Shown one piece after another: positions 1 to 11,288 of a DNA stretch of 64,000 bases. The notes beneath the pieces were generated by a model. The model saw only the letters and a list, made by a program, of their open reading frames with translations, did not search any database and was not told where the DNA came from. The stretch is from Purpureocillium takamizusanense. Taxonomy: Eukaryota > Ascomycota > Sordariomycetes > Hypocreales > Ophiocordycipitaceae. The position numbers were made by a program, and so were the translations under genes. How positions within the stretch are numbered: position 1 is the first letter of the stretch; every line of letters begins with the position of its first letter. The DNA lies in assembly GCF_022605165.1 (NCBI RefSeq), contig NC_063076.1, positions 744,001-808,000 of the forward strand, written 5' to 3'.

Positions 1-2
1 AG

Positions 3-2485
3 GGCGCGATCGAGCGAGTTGAGCCTCTCGACCTTGCTGGCTCCCCGACTTCCGTCAGAGCGCTGCCTCCGACGCCTCTGTCCCCGCTTCCTTCCGGCAA
101 CGAAGCCCTGCCAAAGTCTTCGAGTCCTCCACAGCTCCCAGATGTGGAGTCTCAATCGTCTACTGCTTCGACCGGCACGGCCCGCACCCCAACGGATTCA
201 TCAGTGTCGGGCCAGTCCTTGTCGGAGAAGGTTGACCAGATGCGGCGTGAACAGGCGCTCCAGGCGGGAGCGGGCTCAGAAGCAGGCCTAGGGACCAGTG
301 AACTTCCGAGGCCGGTGCCCGATCGTGGTCCGCCTCGAAAGTCTGGTTCGAACATTTCGCCGCCGTTAGTTCGAGCCATCTCGCATCCAGTACGGCCACT
401 GCCCCGGGGGACATCTGCAATTGCAAAGCCCGTGAGTGGCAAAGATATCAAGCCCGTCGTGGCGGAGTCGCATGCGGAGCAGCAGCCAGAAGGCTCCATC
501 AAGGTGGATAAGAAGCTCTCTGATCGCCTTGGCCTGACTGCCTTGAAGAACCGCTCTAAGGGGACAACGTCTGGGATCCCGCGACTTGTGCACAAAAAGA
601 GGGAGTCTAAGGTCTCGACATTGGCTAGGCACTTTGAGCAACTCAGTCGCGAGTTTGAGAAGGAGCGTATTCGTGATCGTAAAGAGCGCGCGGCAACCCT
701 GCGACAGCCTCGAGCGAGGCTGCCAAGGACATCGACCAAGGCCATCGTGCAAGTCTACGACGACGTGAATGAGGCGTTTGAAGAGCCTTCTGCCTTGACC
801 GAAACAGGACCTGAAGCACAGCCAGAGCCTAAACAGACAAACAGTGCGCCTACCGTCGCCCCAGAAGTCCCCAGATCAGAATCTCAGGCCGAACCGCCAC
901 CGCCGGCGGACAACGACACAAAACCCGAGAGCCAGCAGGCGGCAGAAGAGCCCGACGAGACCAGCAATGCGAACGCTAGTCAAGCGGCATCAGATGACGA
1001 GTGCGCGACGAGTGACGCCGAAGCCTCTGTGCCGGAAGAATTCCTTCCTGACATCAAAGAGATTGCTGATGCACTTGAGCCAAGTACCGAGATACCTCTC
1101 GAACTGCCCAAGCATCAGAAGACTAGCCTCATGAAGTATCTTACCAACTTCTGGGCAGAGAGATCTGCGAGCGGCTGGCCACCACTCGAGTACCCTGTCA
1201 ACCCGACGGACCACATCTTTGTCGACTCGGACATTATCGTACGAGAAGACGAGCCGAGCTCTGTCATTGCTCTAGCGCTTAACAGCGACGACTACCAGGG
1301 CAAGCTTGCCACGATCAGGCTCGAGGCTCAGCAAATGATGCAGAGAGAGAACGAATCCGCCGGGGACGTGGAGCCAAGGTCGGCGCCGGTGTCGGACAGC
1401 GCCGACATGGCCGTGGACGAGACAGAGCTGGAAATGAGTTTACTGCGTGTCACCGGAACGCACCTGAAGTATCAGTTCAAGGAGGGACCTGCCGTCATGA
1501 CATGCAAGATCTTTTATGCGGAGCAGTTCGACGCTCTGCGACGCAAGTGTGGTGTGGCTGAGCGGATCATTGAGTCTCTGTCTCGGTGCTTGAAGTGGGA
1601 TTCCAGGGGCGGCAAAACAAAGTCGGTCTTTTTGAAGACTCTAGATGATCGGCTGGTGCTCAAGGTGTGTTGTATTATCAGACACGGTTTTGTTTCTGGG
1701 TGCTAACAAACGCAGTCACTTTCGCCCGTGGAAACGTCAGCTTTTCTACGGTTTGCTCCTGGATACTTTAGCATCATGGCCGAGGCATTGTTTCACGATC
1801 TGCCCTCGGTTATTGCAAAGATGCTGGGCTTCTTCCAGGTCATCATCAAGAACCCCGTGACCGGAACTGACACGAAACTCGACCTTCTCATCACCGAAAA
1901 CCTCTTTTACGACCGCTCGCCAACACGAATTTTCGATCTCAAGGGGTCCATGCGCAACCGCAAGATCCAGTCCACAGGAGAGCAAAATGAGGTGCTCCTG
2001 GATGAGAACATGGTTGAGTACATTTACGAGTCGCCGCTGTTCGCAAGAGAGCATTCCAAGAAACTTCTTAGGGCGTCGGTGTGGAATGACACGCTGTTCT
2101 TGGCGCGGCAGAACGTTATGGATTATTCACTCATGATTGCTGTGGACGAAGAGAGGAAGGAGCTGGTGGTTGGCATAATCGACTGCATTAGGACATATAC
2201 TTGGGATAAGAAACTGGAGAGCTGGATCAAGGATCGCGGCTTCGCAGGAGGTGGTCGCAACAGACCAACGGTAACAAGTCCCAAGGAGTACAAGTCGCGG
2301 TTCCGCGAGGCCATGGCCCGGTATGTTGACCCCTAGATTCACGTACAAGACGGGTTTGGTTACTGACTTGGACTTGCAGATACATCCTGCAATCGCCCAA
2401 CTGTTGGCATCTGTTTAACAACCCGCAGTACCCCGTGTACTACGGGCGAGCGCGATTTGAAGAGCCCGAGGCTCAGACACAGTGA
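3..2485 (+). CDS. FAB1: 1-phosphatidylinositol-3-phosphate 5-kinase, C-terminal part (5' end outside window)
   Basis: Fab1/PIKfyve converts PI3P to PI(3,5)P2 on endosome and vacuole membranes, controlling vacuole size and retrograde traffic. About 790 residues are visible; the frame is open from base 3, so the FYVE and chaperonin-like parts lie upstream of the window. The first ~360 residues are low-complexity linker. The PIPK kinase domain follows, with the Fab1-typical DIIVREDEPSS block (near base 1236), KTLDDRLVLK, the FDLKGS block (near 1935), MDYSLM (near 2118) and GIIDCIR (near 2175). Introns are inferred at 1665-1715 (branch TGCTAAC) and 2321-2379; joining them restores the uninterrupted C-terminal helix and the ending NNPQYPVYYGRARFEEPEAQTQ-type tail. 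Family assignment is confident; the exact protein start is not visible. Confidence 0.93.
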
Positions 2486-2965
2486 TTTGGGGGGATAGAA
2501 GGATACGGAGAACAGGCCAGGAGATGATGCATGCACACAGCGCAGCGTATCAGAGAAACTTATGCGTTTATGACGGACGGGATTTGATATTGGCAAGGCA
2601 AGGTAGCGAAGGCGTAAACGATGGGAAGCCATGGATCCGACACGACCTTATGAGAACTAGGTAGCTGTGGCGCAGTAGGTTTTTTGAAAAGAAAATAGCC
2701 AAAGACATTCTGCGCTGTGCTTGCGACGGAGCGCATGTCGTCCTGTAGCGAATAGTAGCAAGTAAGTCGTGATGAATGGAAAACCATGCGACGGGGCCGA
2801 GTAGCACTGGAACAATGGATGAGGCCTCGGAAGGCGATACCCCACTAATAAAGGTGAAGTCGCGTGCGCTGGAGCAGCCACCGGCACACAGACCTCAATC
2901 ACCACTTAGTCACGAATGACCACCTCGGGCTTCATGACATCCCTCACCACGCCCTCACGACTGCC

Positions 2966-4558
2966 ATGTCCGTCGACCTCAACTGGGAGACGCTGACGAG
3001 CGGGCCTGACGGCGACGCCCTCGCGGAGCGCATCCGCACCTTCATCCACGACAAGTTCCAGACGGTGCCGCTGCCGCGCTTCATCCGCAGCGTCAACGTC
3101 CATGGCTTCGACTTTGGCAAGATCCCGCCCGAGCTGGAGCTCAAGGACATGACGGACCCGCTGCCGGACTTTTACGAGCATGAGCTGGACGATGACGACG
3201 AGAGCGACGAGGATTGTGACGACGACGATGAAGGCGGGGAGCAGCAGCAGGATGCGTTGACGGCGGCGGCGGCTGTCGCTGCTGCCGCCGCCGCCGCAGC
3301 AGCGGGAGCGACGCAGGGTGCTCGTGGCAGCAGAAGAAGGAGCAGGCCGCCAGGCAGCTTGCGGACTACGGGGCTGAGGGGCGAGTTCGACATGGGGAGC
3401 CCGTTCCTGGGCACGTCGACGCCGGGGATCCTCGGCGGGCCGGGGCGCAACTACTTCCAGGGCCACCTCGGGACGGGGACGCACACGCCGCTGGCCGCGG
3501 TGGCGGGCGCGCAGCAGCGCGGAAACGGGGGCTGGATGGGCGGCGGCGGCAGCGGCTCTTTGTCACCGGCACTTGCGAGCTACGACGACGATGAGTATGG
3601 CTATGACTACGACGGTGACGGCGGTGGTGGTGCGGCGGCCATCCGTGGGTTCGGCGCGGGCCACCATTACCACCACCACCACGGGCGGCATCCGTCGCAA
3701 AGCAGCGTGATCTCCTCGGTGGACAACTTCCTCGAGCACCCGGAGCACCCCGCCGCGCAGGCCCTCCGCGAGAAGTCGAGCGTGTCGACACTGGCGCCCA
3801 CATCGGTGGGCACGTCGCGGCCCCCGACACGGGACGCGGGGCACCTGAACGAGTCGGCTATCGTCGATGAGCACGAAGACGACAGTGGCGGCGGGGGTTC
3901 TGCTGAGGCGGCGCCCGCGCATGGCGACGGACAACAGCAACAACAGCCGCAGCCGCGGAGGGAGCCGCGCGTCGAGGACGTGCAGGCCGTGTTCCGGATC
4001 CGCTACGCGGGGGACGTGCGGCTCAACCTGACGGCCGAGATACTGCTCGACTACCCGATGCCCAGCTTCGTGGGGATCCCGCTCAAGCTCAACATCACGG
4101 GCCTGTCGTTTGACGGGGTGGGCGTGCTGGCCAAGATTCGCAAGCGCGTGCACTTTTGCTTCCTGAGCCCCGAGGATGCCATGGCAGCCATCGGGCCGGA
4201 CGATGACGATGATGACGATGATGACGATGACGACGGCCACCGCGCAAGCAGAACTAATGCTGCTGCTGCTACTGCCGCTACGATTACGCCCGGCACGAAC
4301 GGCTCTGGCGGTGGAAAGGATGCCAGGGACCAACATCACCAGCATCAACAACACCAGCAGAACCAGCGTCCGCAGCACAAGGGCAGGGTCGGCGGCCTCC
4401 TACAGGAGATTAGGGTGGAAAGCGAGATTGGTGAGCGCGAGGGCGGCAAGCAGAGCCTCAAGAACGTGGGCAAGGTGGAGCGGTTCGTGCTGGAGCAGGT
4501 GAGGAGGATATTCGAGGAGGAATTTGTGTATCCCAGCTTCTGGACGTTTTTGGTATGA
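2966..4558 (+). CDS. MDM12: ERMES complex subunit Mdm12
   Basis: Mdm12 is the soluble SMP-domain lipid-transfer subunit of the ER-mitochondria encounter structure, bridging Mmm1 in the ER and Mdm34 in the outer mitochondrial membrane. The gene is intronless, 530 residues. The ATG at 2966 gives the family N-terminus [10 protein letters not shown]; upstream in-frame codons do not look conserved. The SMP fold is split: residues 1-75 and about 334 to the end ([19 protein letters not shown] and the ending [13 protein letters not shown]). Between and within these lie long low-complexity insertions: acidic D/E at ~74-90, poly-Ala at ~99-113, a Gly/His-rich linker, a 12-residue Asp run near 412 and a His/Gln tract near 455. 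It is long compared with yeast Mdm12 (about 270 residues). It converges with VPS28. Confidence 0.95.
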   Translation: MSVDLNWETLTSGPDGDALAERIRTFIHDKFQTVPLPRFIRSVNVHGFDFGKIPPELELKDMTDPLPDFYEHELDDDDESDEDCDDDDEGGEQQQDALTAAAAVAAAAAAAAAGATQGARGSRRRSRPPGSLRTTGLRGEFDMGSPFLGTSTPGILGGPGRNYFQGHLGTGTHTPLAAVAGAQQRGNGGWMGGGGSGSLSPALASYDDDEYGYDYDGDGGGGAAAIRGFGAGHHYHHHHGRHPSQSSVISSVDNFLEHPEHPAAQALREKSSVSTLAPTSVGTSRPPTRDAGHLNESAIVDEHEDDSGGGGSAEAAPAHGDGQQQQQPQPRREPRVEDVQAVFRIRYAGDVRLNLTAEILLDYPMPSFVGIPLKLNITGLSFDGVGVLAKIRKRVHFCFLSPEDAMAAIGPDDDDDDDDDDDDGHRASRTNAAAATAATITPGTNGSGGGKDARDQHHQHQQHQQNQRPQHKGRVGGLLQEIRVESEIGEREGGKQSLKNVGKVERFVLEQVRRIFEEEFVYPSFWTFLV

Positions 4559-4854
4559 TGAGTATGATGACGATGGCTTGGGGGCGGCGCACAACAGGGT
4601 TGATGACATTGCTTGGGCGCATTGGGTTGCTCATAAGGGGGCCTCCCTTATGTTCGATATTAATACATGTACTAAGAGCGATGTATCGCCTCAGTACAGA
4701 GGCTCTTTGTCACTTGTCGCAAGTTATGTGTCTGTTGAAGGCGGCATTCATTGTTCATGGACGCAGGGCTGTACAAGTAAACCCCCAAAGCAAAATCTAA
4801 TCCGCTATATGCATGTGTACATATGCGCCCCCCGTCCGCGAAAATAGACATCCA

Positions 4855-5726
4855 TCATGTCAAGGTTCTCCTAAACCCTTGATAGGCCTGCTGGATATCC
4901 ATCTCGAGCTCGCGCGCCTGCTGCTCGCTCAGCTCCTCGGTAGCGCGCATCTGGTTCAGGGTAATGAGCCACTGCACAATCTTGCCGCGGTTGTCAAAGT
5001 CCTGGTCGGTGACGCGGTTGACCGACTGGATCACGTCGGAGAGCAGCGGGTGGAGCTGGTCCTTGGACAGCATGCCGAGCTTGACGGCGTCGAGGAAGGT
5101 GATGAACTCTTGCGTCGCCTCGAGGATCAGCACGCCGCTCGTGTTGTTTGCGGCCGTGGGGGCGGCGGGCGCTGCGGAAAAGGACGAGGCCGTGACGGTG
5201 GTGGAGGGCATGCCGACGCGGAGACGCTCGGTCGCGCGGGGGGCCTCGAGCTGAACGAACATTGCGAGAGTCAAAAGTCAGCGGATGTCAGTCCACGGCG
5301 GAATCTCAAGTAGAGGCGCGACGTGACTTACATCCCACTTGGCCTTGAACTCCTCCAGGCCCTCAAACTCGCGCGCTATGCCCTCGTCGGCCAGCAACGC
5401 CTTGTACTGGCGCAGCGAGCGCTCGCAAATCTCCGTGTACTCGGCCTCGGGGATGGCGTCCTTGAGGAAGGCCTTTTCGAGCTCATCGAGTGTGACTATG
5501 ATGCTGAAGAGCTCCGCGAGGGAGTCTTGCAGGTCGCGTTCGGCGCGGGTGTTGGTGAGCTTCACTTCCTGTGGTGGCACGCAAGGGGCATGTCAGAGCG
5601 GCGAGCTAGGAGCTTGTCGAAGGGAGCGGGGGAAACGCGCACCTCGTCGAGGTTGATGGTCGCCGAGAGGTTCGTGTTAGGAACGTAGCTATGCGGCGTA
5701 GGCGCATAGCCTTGTCTGGGCATCAT
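4855..5726 (-). CDS. VPS28: ESCRT-I subunit Vps28
   Basis: Vps28 is a core subunit of ESCRT-I, which sorts ubiquitinated cargo into multivesicular bodies; its C-terminal four-helix domain recruits ESCRT-II. Three exons are inferred: 5726-5643, 5568-5332 and 5250-4855, with introns 5569-5642 and 5251-5331 (donor GTAAGT, acceptor TTCAG), both phase 0. The product is 238 residues, the usual family length. Recognisable blocks are EVKLTNTRAERDLQDSLAEL, the EYTEICERSLRQYKALL helix, and the C-terminal domain from ATQEFITFLDAVKLGM to the end. Start is the first of two tandem ATGs at 5726. A small Ala/Ser/Thr linker joins the two domains. It is divergent from NOC2, sharing a 382 bp spacer. Confidence 0.94.
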
Positions 5727-6108
5727 GGTGGCGGGTTGCGGAGCTGCATCGAGCTCACTCGAGGGGGGGTGGTATACGCAATGTCGCGATGACGCTGTGG
5801 GAGCTCGACGACACTAGAGCATCGCTGGAGAAGTGGAGGGGGGCAGGCCAATGGATGAAATGGCGGGGCCCGCTGCAGAGCCGGGCAGAATTGTTCACCG
5901 CCTGCTTTCCCAGCGCGCTCCAGCGAGGACCCTTTATCGATAGGCCCAGGTTCGAAAATTTTTGGGAAAGCCGGCGACGGGTCGACGGGCATTGGGCCCA
6001 TCAAGGAAGCAAGGAAAGGCCGGTGCTCTCACTTCTACCACCGCTACTATCATCACAGGCGCCGACTCCAATCCAGCCACCACGACGCCGTGGTCAAAGT
6101 CGCCCGCC
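5727..6108. promoter_or_regulatory. Divergent promoter between VPS28 and NOC2
   Basis: A 382 bp spacer separates the inferred start codons of two divergently transcribed housekeeping genes, so it must hold both promoters and 5' leaders. No TATA box is obvious. An in-frame ATG at 5962 could extend NOC2 upstream, but the sequence it would add (Arg/Ser/Thr-rich) does not resemble the family. Confidence 0.6.
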
Positions 6109-8445
6109 ATGGCCCCCGGAAAGAAGAACCTCAAGGCGACCAAAAAATTCGAGAAGAAGCACCTCAAGGGCGTCCTCGACAAGAGAAAGGCCGACGCCAA
6201 AATCAAGCAGCGCTACCAGGTTCAGGACCAGAAGAAGGCCCGGCGCGCAAAGGACGCAGAATTTTTGAAGGGCTCCAAGGACGGCGAAAATGGCGAGGCG
6301 CCCAAGAAGCCCAATGGCGCCAAGGGCAAGAAGTCCGCCGAGATGAGCGTCGACGACTTCTTCTCCGGCGGCTTCGAGGACATCATTGCCGACAAGCCCT
6401 CCGCCACGGCCAAGCTCGGCAAGCGGAAGCGCAGCGACCCCAAGAAGGACGCCGACGATGCCAGCGACTCGGGCGATTCCATTGGAGCGCAGCCGATACT
6501 CGCCAGCGATAGCGAGGACGATGGGGACGACGCCAAGGACGACCACGGCATGAGCAAAAAGGCCATGGACGACCTCGCCGAGAAGGACCCCGAGTTCTAC
6601 AAGTTCCTCAAGGAGAACGACCCTGATGCGCTCGACTTTGACGACAACGCGGACCTGGCTGAGGTGGACGAGCTCAGCGCGGGCGAGGAGTCGGCAGAGG
6701 AGGAGGAGCAGCCCAAGAAGAAGCGGAAGAAGGCCAAGACGGCCGCCGCGGAGGACGAGCCCGCGCAGGCCAACGAGCTGACCCGCGCGACTGTCGCCTC
6801 GTGGCGGAAGGCCATGGTGGAGAAGCAGTCCCTCCGAGCTGCCAGGCAAGTCGTGCTTGCCTTCCGCGTCGCCGCCCATCTCAACGAAGAGGACGAGGAG
6901 GATGCGCCGCAGCGATGGATTATCAACAGCCCCGAAGTCTTCAACGACGTTCTCGTCCTGGCGCTCAAGGAGATCCCCGTGGTTATGAACCACCATCTCC
7001 CCGTCAAGGAGTCCACGGCGGGCAAGGTTTACGTGCAGACCGAGACCAAGAAATTCAGGACGCTCTCACTGCTGCTCAAGTCGTACACGTCCTCCATCAT
7101 GCACCTCCTCAGCACGCTCTCCGACGACAGGACGCTCAAGCTGACGCTGTCGTCCATTACTCCCATTCTGCCCTACCTGCTGTCCTTCAAGAAGCTCGTC
7201 AGGGCGCTCGCCAAGGCGGTCGTCAACTTCTGGGCGCAGCCCGCCAGCAGCGAGACGACCAAAATCACAGCCTTCCTCGTCCTGCGGCGACTTGTTGTCA
7301 TAGGCGACAAGGGGATCCGCGAGACCGTCCTCAAGGCCACGTATCAGGGCCTTGTCCAGGGCTGTCGCGTAACCAACCACAACACCATCCAGGGCATCAA
7401 TCTGATGAAGAACTCGGCCGCTGAGCTCTGGGGCATCGACCCGGCCGTCGGCTATACCACCGCCTTCACCTTCATCCGGCAGCTCGCCATCCACCTGCGC
7501 AACAGCATCGTTCACAACAAGAACGACTCATTCCGCATGGTCTACAACTGGCAGTTCACCCACTCGCTCGACTTTTGGTCCTGCGTGCTCGCCGAGCACT
7601 GCAGCCCGCTCAAGGAGGCCGAGGCCGGCAAGGAGAGCCAGCTCAAGCTCCTCATCTACCCGCTCGTCCAGGTGACCCTCGGCGCCACGCGCCTCATCCC
7701 CACCTCCCTGTACTTTCCCCTCCGCTTCCATCTCGTCCGTTCCCTACTCCGCACCTCGCGCGCTACGGGCACCTACATCCCGCTCGCCTCGCCGCTGCTC
7801 GAGGTTCTCTCCTCGGCCGAGATGAAGAAGCCGCCCAAGGCCACCACCCTCAAGGCCTTTGACTTCTCCGTCGCCTACAAGGCGCCCAAGTCATACCTGC
7901 GCACGCGCGTCTACCAGGACGGCGTTGGCGAGCAGATCGTCGAGCTGCTCAGCGAGTACATGCTCCTGTGGAGCACCTCCATCGCCTTCCCCGAGCTGGC
8001 CCTCCCCGTCGTCATCCAGCTCAAGCGCTGGGTCAAGCAGGCCCGCTCCAAGTCCCAGGGCAACCGCAACGCGAAGCTCGTCTCTCAGCTCGTCCTCCTC
8101 GTGCAGAAGCTCGAGGCCAACGCAAAGTTCATCGAGGAGCGCCGCGCAAAGGTTGACTTTGCTCCGAGGGACCGCGCTCAGGTCGACGCCTTCCTGCGCG
8201 ACTTTGACGTGGCCAAGACTCCGCTCGGTGCCTACGTCGTCGGCCAGCGCAAGGCTAGGGCTGAGAGGGCAAAGATGCTCGAGGACGCGCGCAAAGACGA
8301 TGACAAGAAGAGGCGGGAGGAGGAGATGGCGTATGGCGCGCAGGATGATAGCGATGACGAGATGGACGTGAATCTCGACGGCGAGGAGGAAGAGGCGGAC
8401 AGCGACGAAGACGAGGATGACGAGGGGTCCGAGGATGATGAGTAG
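6109..8445 (+). CDS. NOC2: Nucleolar complex protein 2 (60S ribosome assembly factor)
   Basis: Noc2 pairs with Noc1 in the nucleolus and with Noc3 in the nucleoplasm to carry pre-60S particles. The gene is intronless; ATG 6109 (in CGCCATGGCC) gives 778 residues starting MAPGKKNLKATKKFEKKHL, a basic N-terminus typical of the family. Residues ~60-225 are alternately Lys-rich and Asp/Glu-rich, as expected for a nucleolar protein. The conserved Noc2 helical-repeat domain spans about 320-640, including LSTLSDDRTLKLTLSSITPI, NHNTIQGINLMKNSAAEL and YNWQFTHSLDFWSCVL. The C-terminus is a ~45 residue acidic tail. The codon bias is strongly C/G-ending, as in a highly expressed gene. Confidence 0.95.
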   Translation: MAPGKKNLKATKKFEKKHLKGVLDKRKADAKIKQRYQVQDQKKARRAKDAEFLKGSKDGENGEAPKKPNGAKGKKSAEMSVDDFFSGGFEDIIADKPSATAKLGKRKRSDPKKDADDASDSGDSIGAQPILASDSEDDGDDAKDDHGMSKKAMDDLAEKDPEFYKFLKENDPDALDFDDNADLAEVDELSAGEESAEEEEQPKKKRKKAKTAAAEDEPAQANELTRATVASWRKAMVEKQSLRAARQVVLAFRVAAHLNEEDEEDAPQRWIINSPEVFNDVLVLALKEIPVVMNHHLPVKESTAGKVYVQTETKKFRTLSLLLKSYTSSIMHLLSTLSDDRTLKLTLSSITPILPYLLSFKKLVRALAKAVVNFWAQPASSETTKITAFLVLRRLVVIGDKGIRETVLKATYQGLVQGCRVTNHNTIQGINLMKNSAAELWGIDPAVGYTTAFTFIRQLAIHLRNSIVHNKNDSFRMVYNWQFTHSLDFWSCVLAEHCSPLKEAEAGKESQLKLLIYPLVQVTLGATRLIPTSLYFPLRFHLVRSLLRTSRATGTYIPLASPLLEVLSSAEMKKPPKATTLKAFDFSVAYKAPKSYLRTRVYQDGVGEQIVELLSEYMLLWSTSIAFPELALPVVIQLKRWVKQARSKSQGNRNAKLVSQLVLLVQKLEANAKFIEERRAKVDFAPRDRAQVDAFLRDFDVAKTPLGAYVVGQRKARAERAKMLEDARKDDDKKRREEEMAYGAQDDSDDEMDVNLDGEEEEADSDEDEDDEGSEDDE

Positions 8446-8599
8446 ATAGGTGTATCGATACGCGTTGTTACATTATTCACCGCAGACACGGGAATCCGCC
8501 TACGAAGCAGTCAATATCGACATCAAATGCTTTCCTACTCTTTGGTCTCTGGGAAACCCCTAGATACTTGCGACGCGGCGGCTACGTCACGACTGCAGG

Positions 8600-8710
8600 C
8601 AATTGATTCAATCAAGATGTCGGCACGTGTTGCGACGTGTCATTGCCGTCCCATGCCTGCGTACCAAAAGTGGCTGGCGCGAGGAACGGAGGCAGGGCGC
8701 GGACGCAGAG
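8600..8710 (+). repeat. Dispersed repeat, copy A
   Basis: The core around 8650-8685 (CCATGCCTGCG, ACCAAAA, TGGCTGGCGCG) recurs on the opposite strand near 49.0 kb with about one mismatch per ten bases. Similarity continues more weakly through a G-rich stretch (GGGCGCGG then CAGA). By chance the same frame reads PMPAxQKWLAR in both copies. Probably a fragment of a transposable element; the family is not identified. Confidence 0.55.
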
Positions 8711-9556
8711 AGAACGTCGTGTAGACTACCATTACGAGACTTTTCTTGCTGTGTGGATATATATACTTCGTATATGTATCACTACTCTTAAATCAGGCTA
8801 AATTAGGGTCACTGTGTCATCAATAATGAAAAAGAAATGTTCTATTACTGTATAATACACATGCTAGAATGAAAATGATTATTCCGTGCTAGCACTTGAA
8901 CAATTTTTTGCTCATTGAGGCAGTGGGCGGCTTCTTTTTGCTGTTTTCGTTGGTTTCGTGATGTTTGCGTTGATGTGGTTGAGGTTGATCGTGAGAAGCG
9001 CACGTGCCGGTAGAGTATGGCTACCCTATAGCTCCAAGTGACCCAGTGGATAGACAAGGTCAAGGAGCACATAATATGATTGATTTTGACCAGCTTTTAT
9101 GGTTGGTGTTGGTCATTCCGTCGTTCGAGCGCATCATCTTTAACCATATGGTGGGTGGGTGGTGATGTGCTGACTTACACCACACAAGGGACCACCAGGC
9201 TAACGGACAGGGCAAAAATCTTTTGTCATGAACAAGGGAAAAAGTAATCTTTGACCTCTATTCTTTCCTATTTCTCATCTTCCCCTTCTTCTCACATCAT
9301 CTGTCGTGCGTTTTGTCGCGTGGCGTTGGTGTGAGTTCTCATCTCAACGCCCAGTTAATGGAGCGGGGCCAACTCCACGTTCCCGCCACCCCAGCCAGGC
9401 CCGAACCACTATGACTTGTAAGGTTGCAGATAAAGCATTGCGTCAGATGATAATCCGTCATTACCATGCTTGATTGGATTTTGTCGTTGCTGGCGTTCCT
9501 CGCCTCGCTCGCCTTGCTACCGTGACTGTCGTTGCCGTCCTTACCGCTGTGCCCGT

Positions 9557-9628
9557 CGTACCTGCCGTACCTGCCGTACCTGTCGTGCCTGTCGTGCCTG
9601 TCGTTGCTGCCGTTACTGCCGCTACTGT
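9557..9628. repeat. 9-bp minisatellite, about 8 units
   Basis: Eight consecutive 9-bp units related to CGTACCTGC, with later units drifting to CGTGCCTGT, CGTTGCTGC and CGTTACTGC. Imperfect units extend a little upstream. Open frames through it reflect the period of 9 being divisible by three and do not indicate a gene. Confidence 0.8.
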
Positions 9629-9971
9629 CAATACATGTACTGCTCACGGACAGCTGCGCAGCCGAGCCCGGCTGGGTGGTGCTCATAGTTTGGAGCGCAG
9701 TACGGTGTGCCCAGGATGTGAACATGAAGAAGTGATGAAGCACTTAAAGTCGGCCGGACGAGAAGCCTGCTGCGATCCGAGGACTCAGTCTCTCATGACC
9801 CTGCTTGTTCCTCGGTGTGCGCAGATCGCAGAGGCACTATAATAGCGCAAGACGAACCTACACCGGTTTCACCGAGCCGCCAAGGCGCCGAAGGCGGGAT
9901 CGACGAGAAGCGCAGTAACGCGTCAGATTACGGACCAGGCGACGGACGAACCACGCCTGGCCTCGTCCCGC

Positions 9972-10421
9972 GTGACACGATCGCGTCCCGTACGTAAGAA
10001 CTCGGCCAGGAGGATCAATGTGCTAAGGCCAACTGACGCAGAACTACGTAGCTTTAACGATACTAAGGCATCGCTCACGAAGTACACGTATCGCGTTTTG
10101 GTCTTTATCGCGCGAGACCGCCCGCTCTTCTTGGACTTTGATGCCTCTGGATCGGGATATAGCGCATAGGTCTGCTAAGTCAAACCGGACGCCCTCGCTA
10201 AGCTATACGTCGACGGTGAGATCAGGTTCTACCCGCCGCGGACCGCGATAGAGCCGATCGCTTTTTTATCGCGGACCCTCTCCGACGTGGAGACGAGGTA
10301 TCGGTCTATAGAGCTCGAAATGGCCGGATATATATGGAGATTGTCAAAGGCCGCCTGGTGGCTTAAGGCCACGGACGTGCCTATAGTCATCTGCTTTACG
10401 GATCACCACTCTTGTCGATAA
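9972..10421 (+). pseudogene. Ty3/gypsy retrotransposon RNase H fragment (decayed)
   Basis: A single frame runs 150 codons with only two internal stops (10167 TAG and 10176 TAA). It reads like the end of a gypsy reverse transcriptase running into RNase H: a TDAELRSFNDTKASLT block, RPLFLDFDASGSGY, then IEPIAFLSRTLSDVETRY, SIELEMAGYIW and VICFTDHH. The three acidic positions expected in RNase H (Asp of DASG, Glu of ELEMAG, Asp of FTDHH) are all still present. Both stops would fit C-to-T change of CAG/CAA glutamine codons, as RIP produces. No LTRs, integrase or gag are visible nearby, so this is a truncated remnant. Confidence 0.8.
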
Positions 10422-11288
10422 TGACTATAAGGCGTAAGAATTTAGAGAAGCGAACTAGACGTCAATAAGTAAGAAGGAGAAAGGAAGGAGAGGAGGGTAA
10501 AAAAGAGGAGGGGGCTAGAGAGTAAGGCGAGGGGACCGACTAGAGTTAAAGTAGACCCGGCTGCCTGGTAAGAGGATGCCCTGATCTCTGACCATCGCTT
10601 ACGCCGCGTCGCCATCGTTCCATCTCATTACTGGCCCACTACTATAATTCTTGAGAGATTCTTACTATTAAAGTCGGTAAAGGGGAGCCAAGGCGATGAG
10701 ATACGCCAATACCATAGAATTAATTACATTGTACTTGGTGCATGTGATCAATGTAACGCAGCGACTACATGCACTCACGAAGCACTTCATAGGTACGAAA
10801 TACTTTATCGGTGCAGTATGGCCTGCACAACACATTTGAGACATAGGATATACGTTCATAATATCATAATTACTATGTATGCTCGTCATATGTACTGTAT
10901 GCATGCTTGTATGTGTCACAAAGCCTCATGCTCCAACGCCAATCAAACGCCCATGACCCATGCTCGCTCCATGTGCAAAGAGTGCATGCGTTCTTTTCAA
11001 ATATGCCGAGTTGACGCAACCGGCGCGGCTCCCCGAGACAGCCCACCTGCGCGAAGAACCGACAAAGGCCTGCGTGACCCCGCGCTTCGTCCTTGAAACC
11101 TCCTCCCTTTCCGCCTCCGTCCGTGGTGTTCCCGACTCGAACGCTGACGGTTCAAGCGCCGCCGCGCGCCACCAACGCACCGAGGGGAAGAGGGAAAACG
11201 CCCCGTCGTCGTTCGTTCGTCGCCGTTCGTCGCCGTTGGTCGTTACACAGGGGCCGCGGGGGCGAGCGCAAGCATCTTTGCGGCCCCC

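Larger units (their letters stand above)
8446..11288. other. Gene-free interval with repeat relics
   Basis: About 2.8 kb with no supportable gene. It holds one copy of a dispersed repeat (about 8600-8710), a 9-bp minisatellite (9557-9628), a decayed Ty3/gypsy RNase H fragment (9972-10421) and a purine-rich tract (about 10440-10530). The rest looks like unique intergenic DNA and the UTRs of NOC2 and of the minus-strand transporter. Confidence 0.7.

Noticed and set aside
5962..6108. Longer NOC2 N-terminus from ATG 5962
   Set aside because: The extra 49 residues do not resemble the family, and ATG 6109 has the better context and the conserved basic N-terminus.
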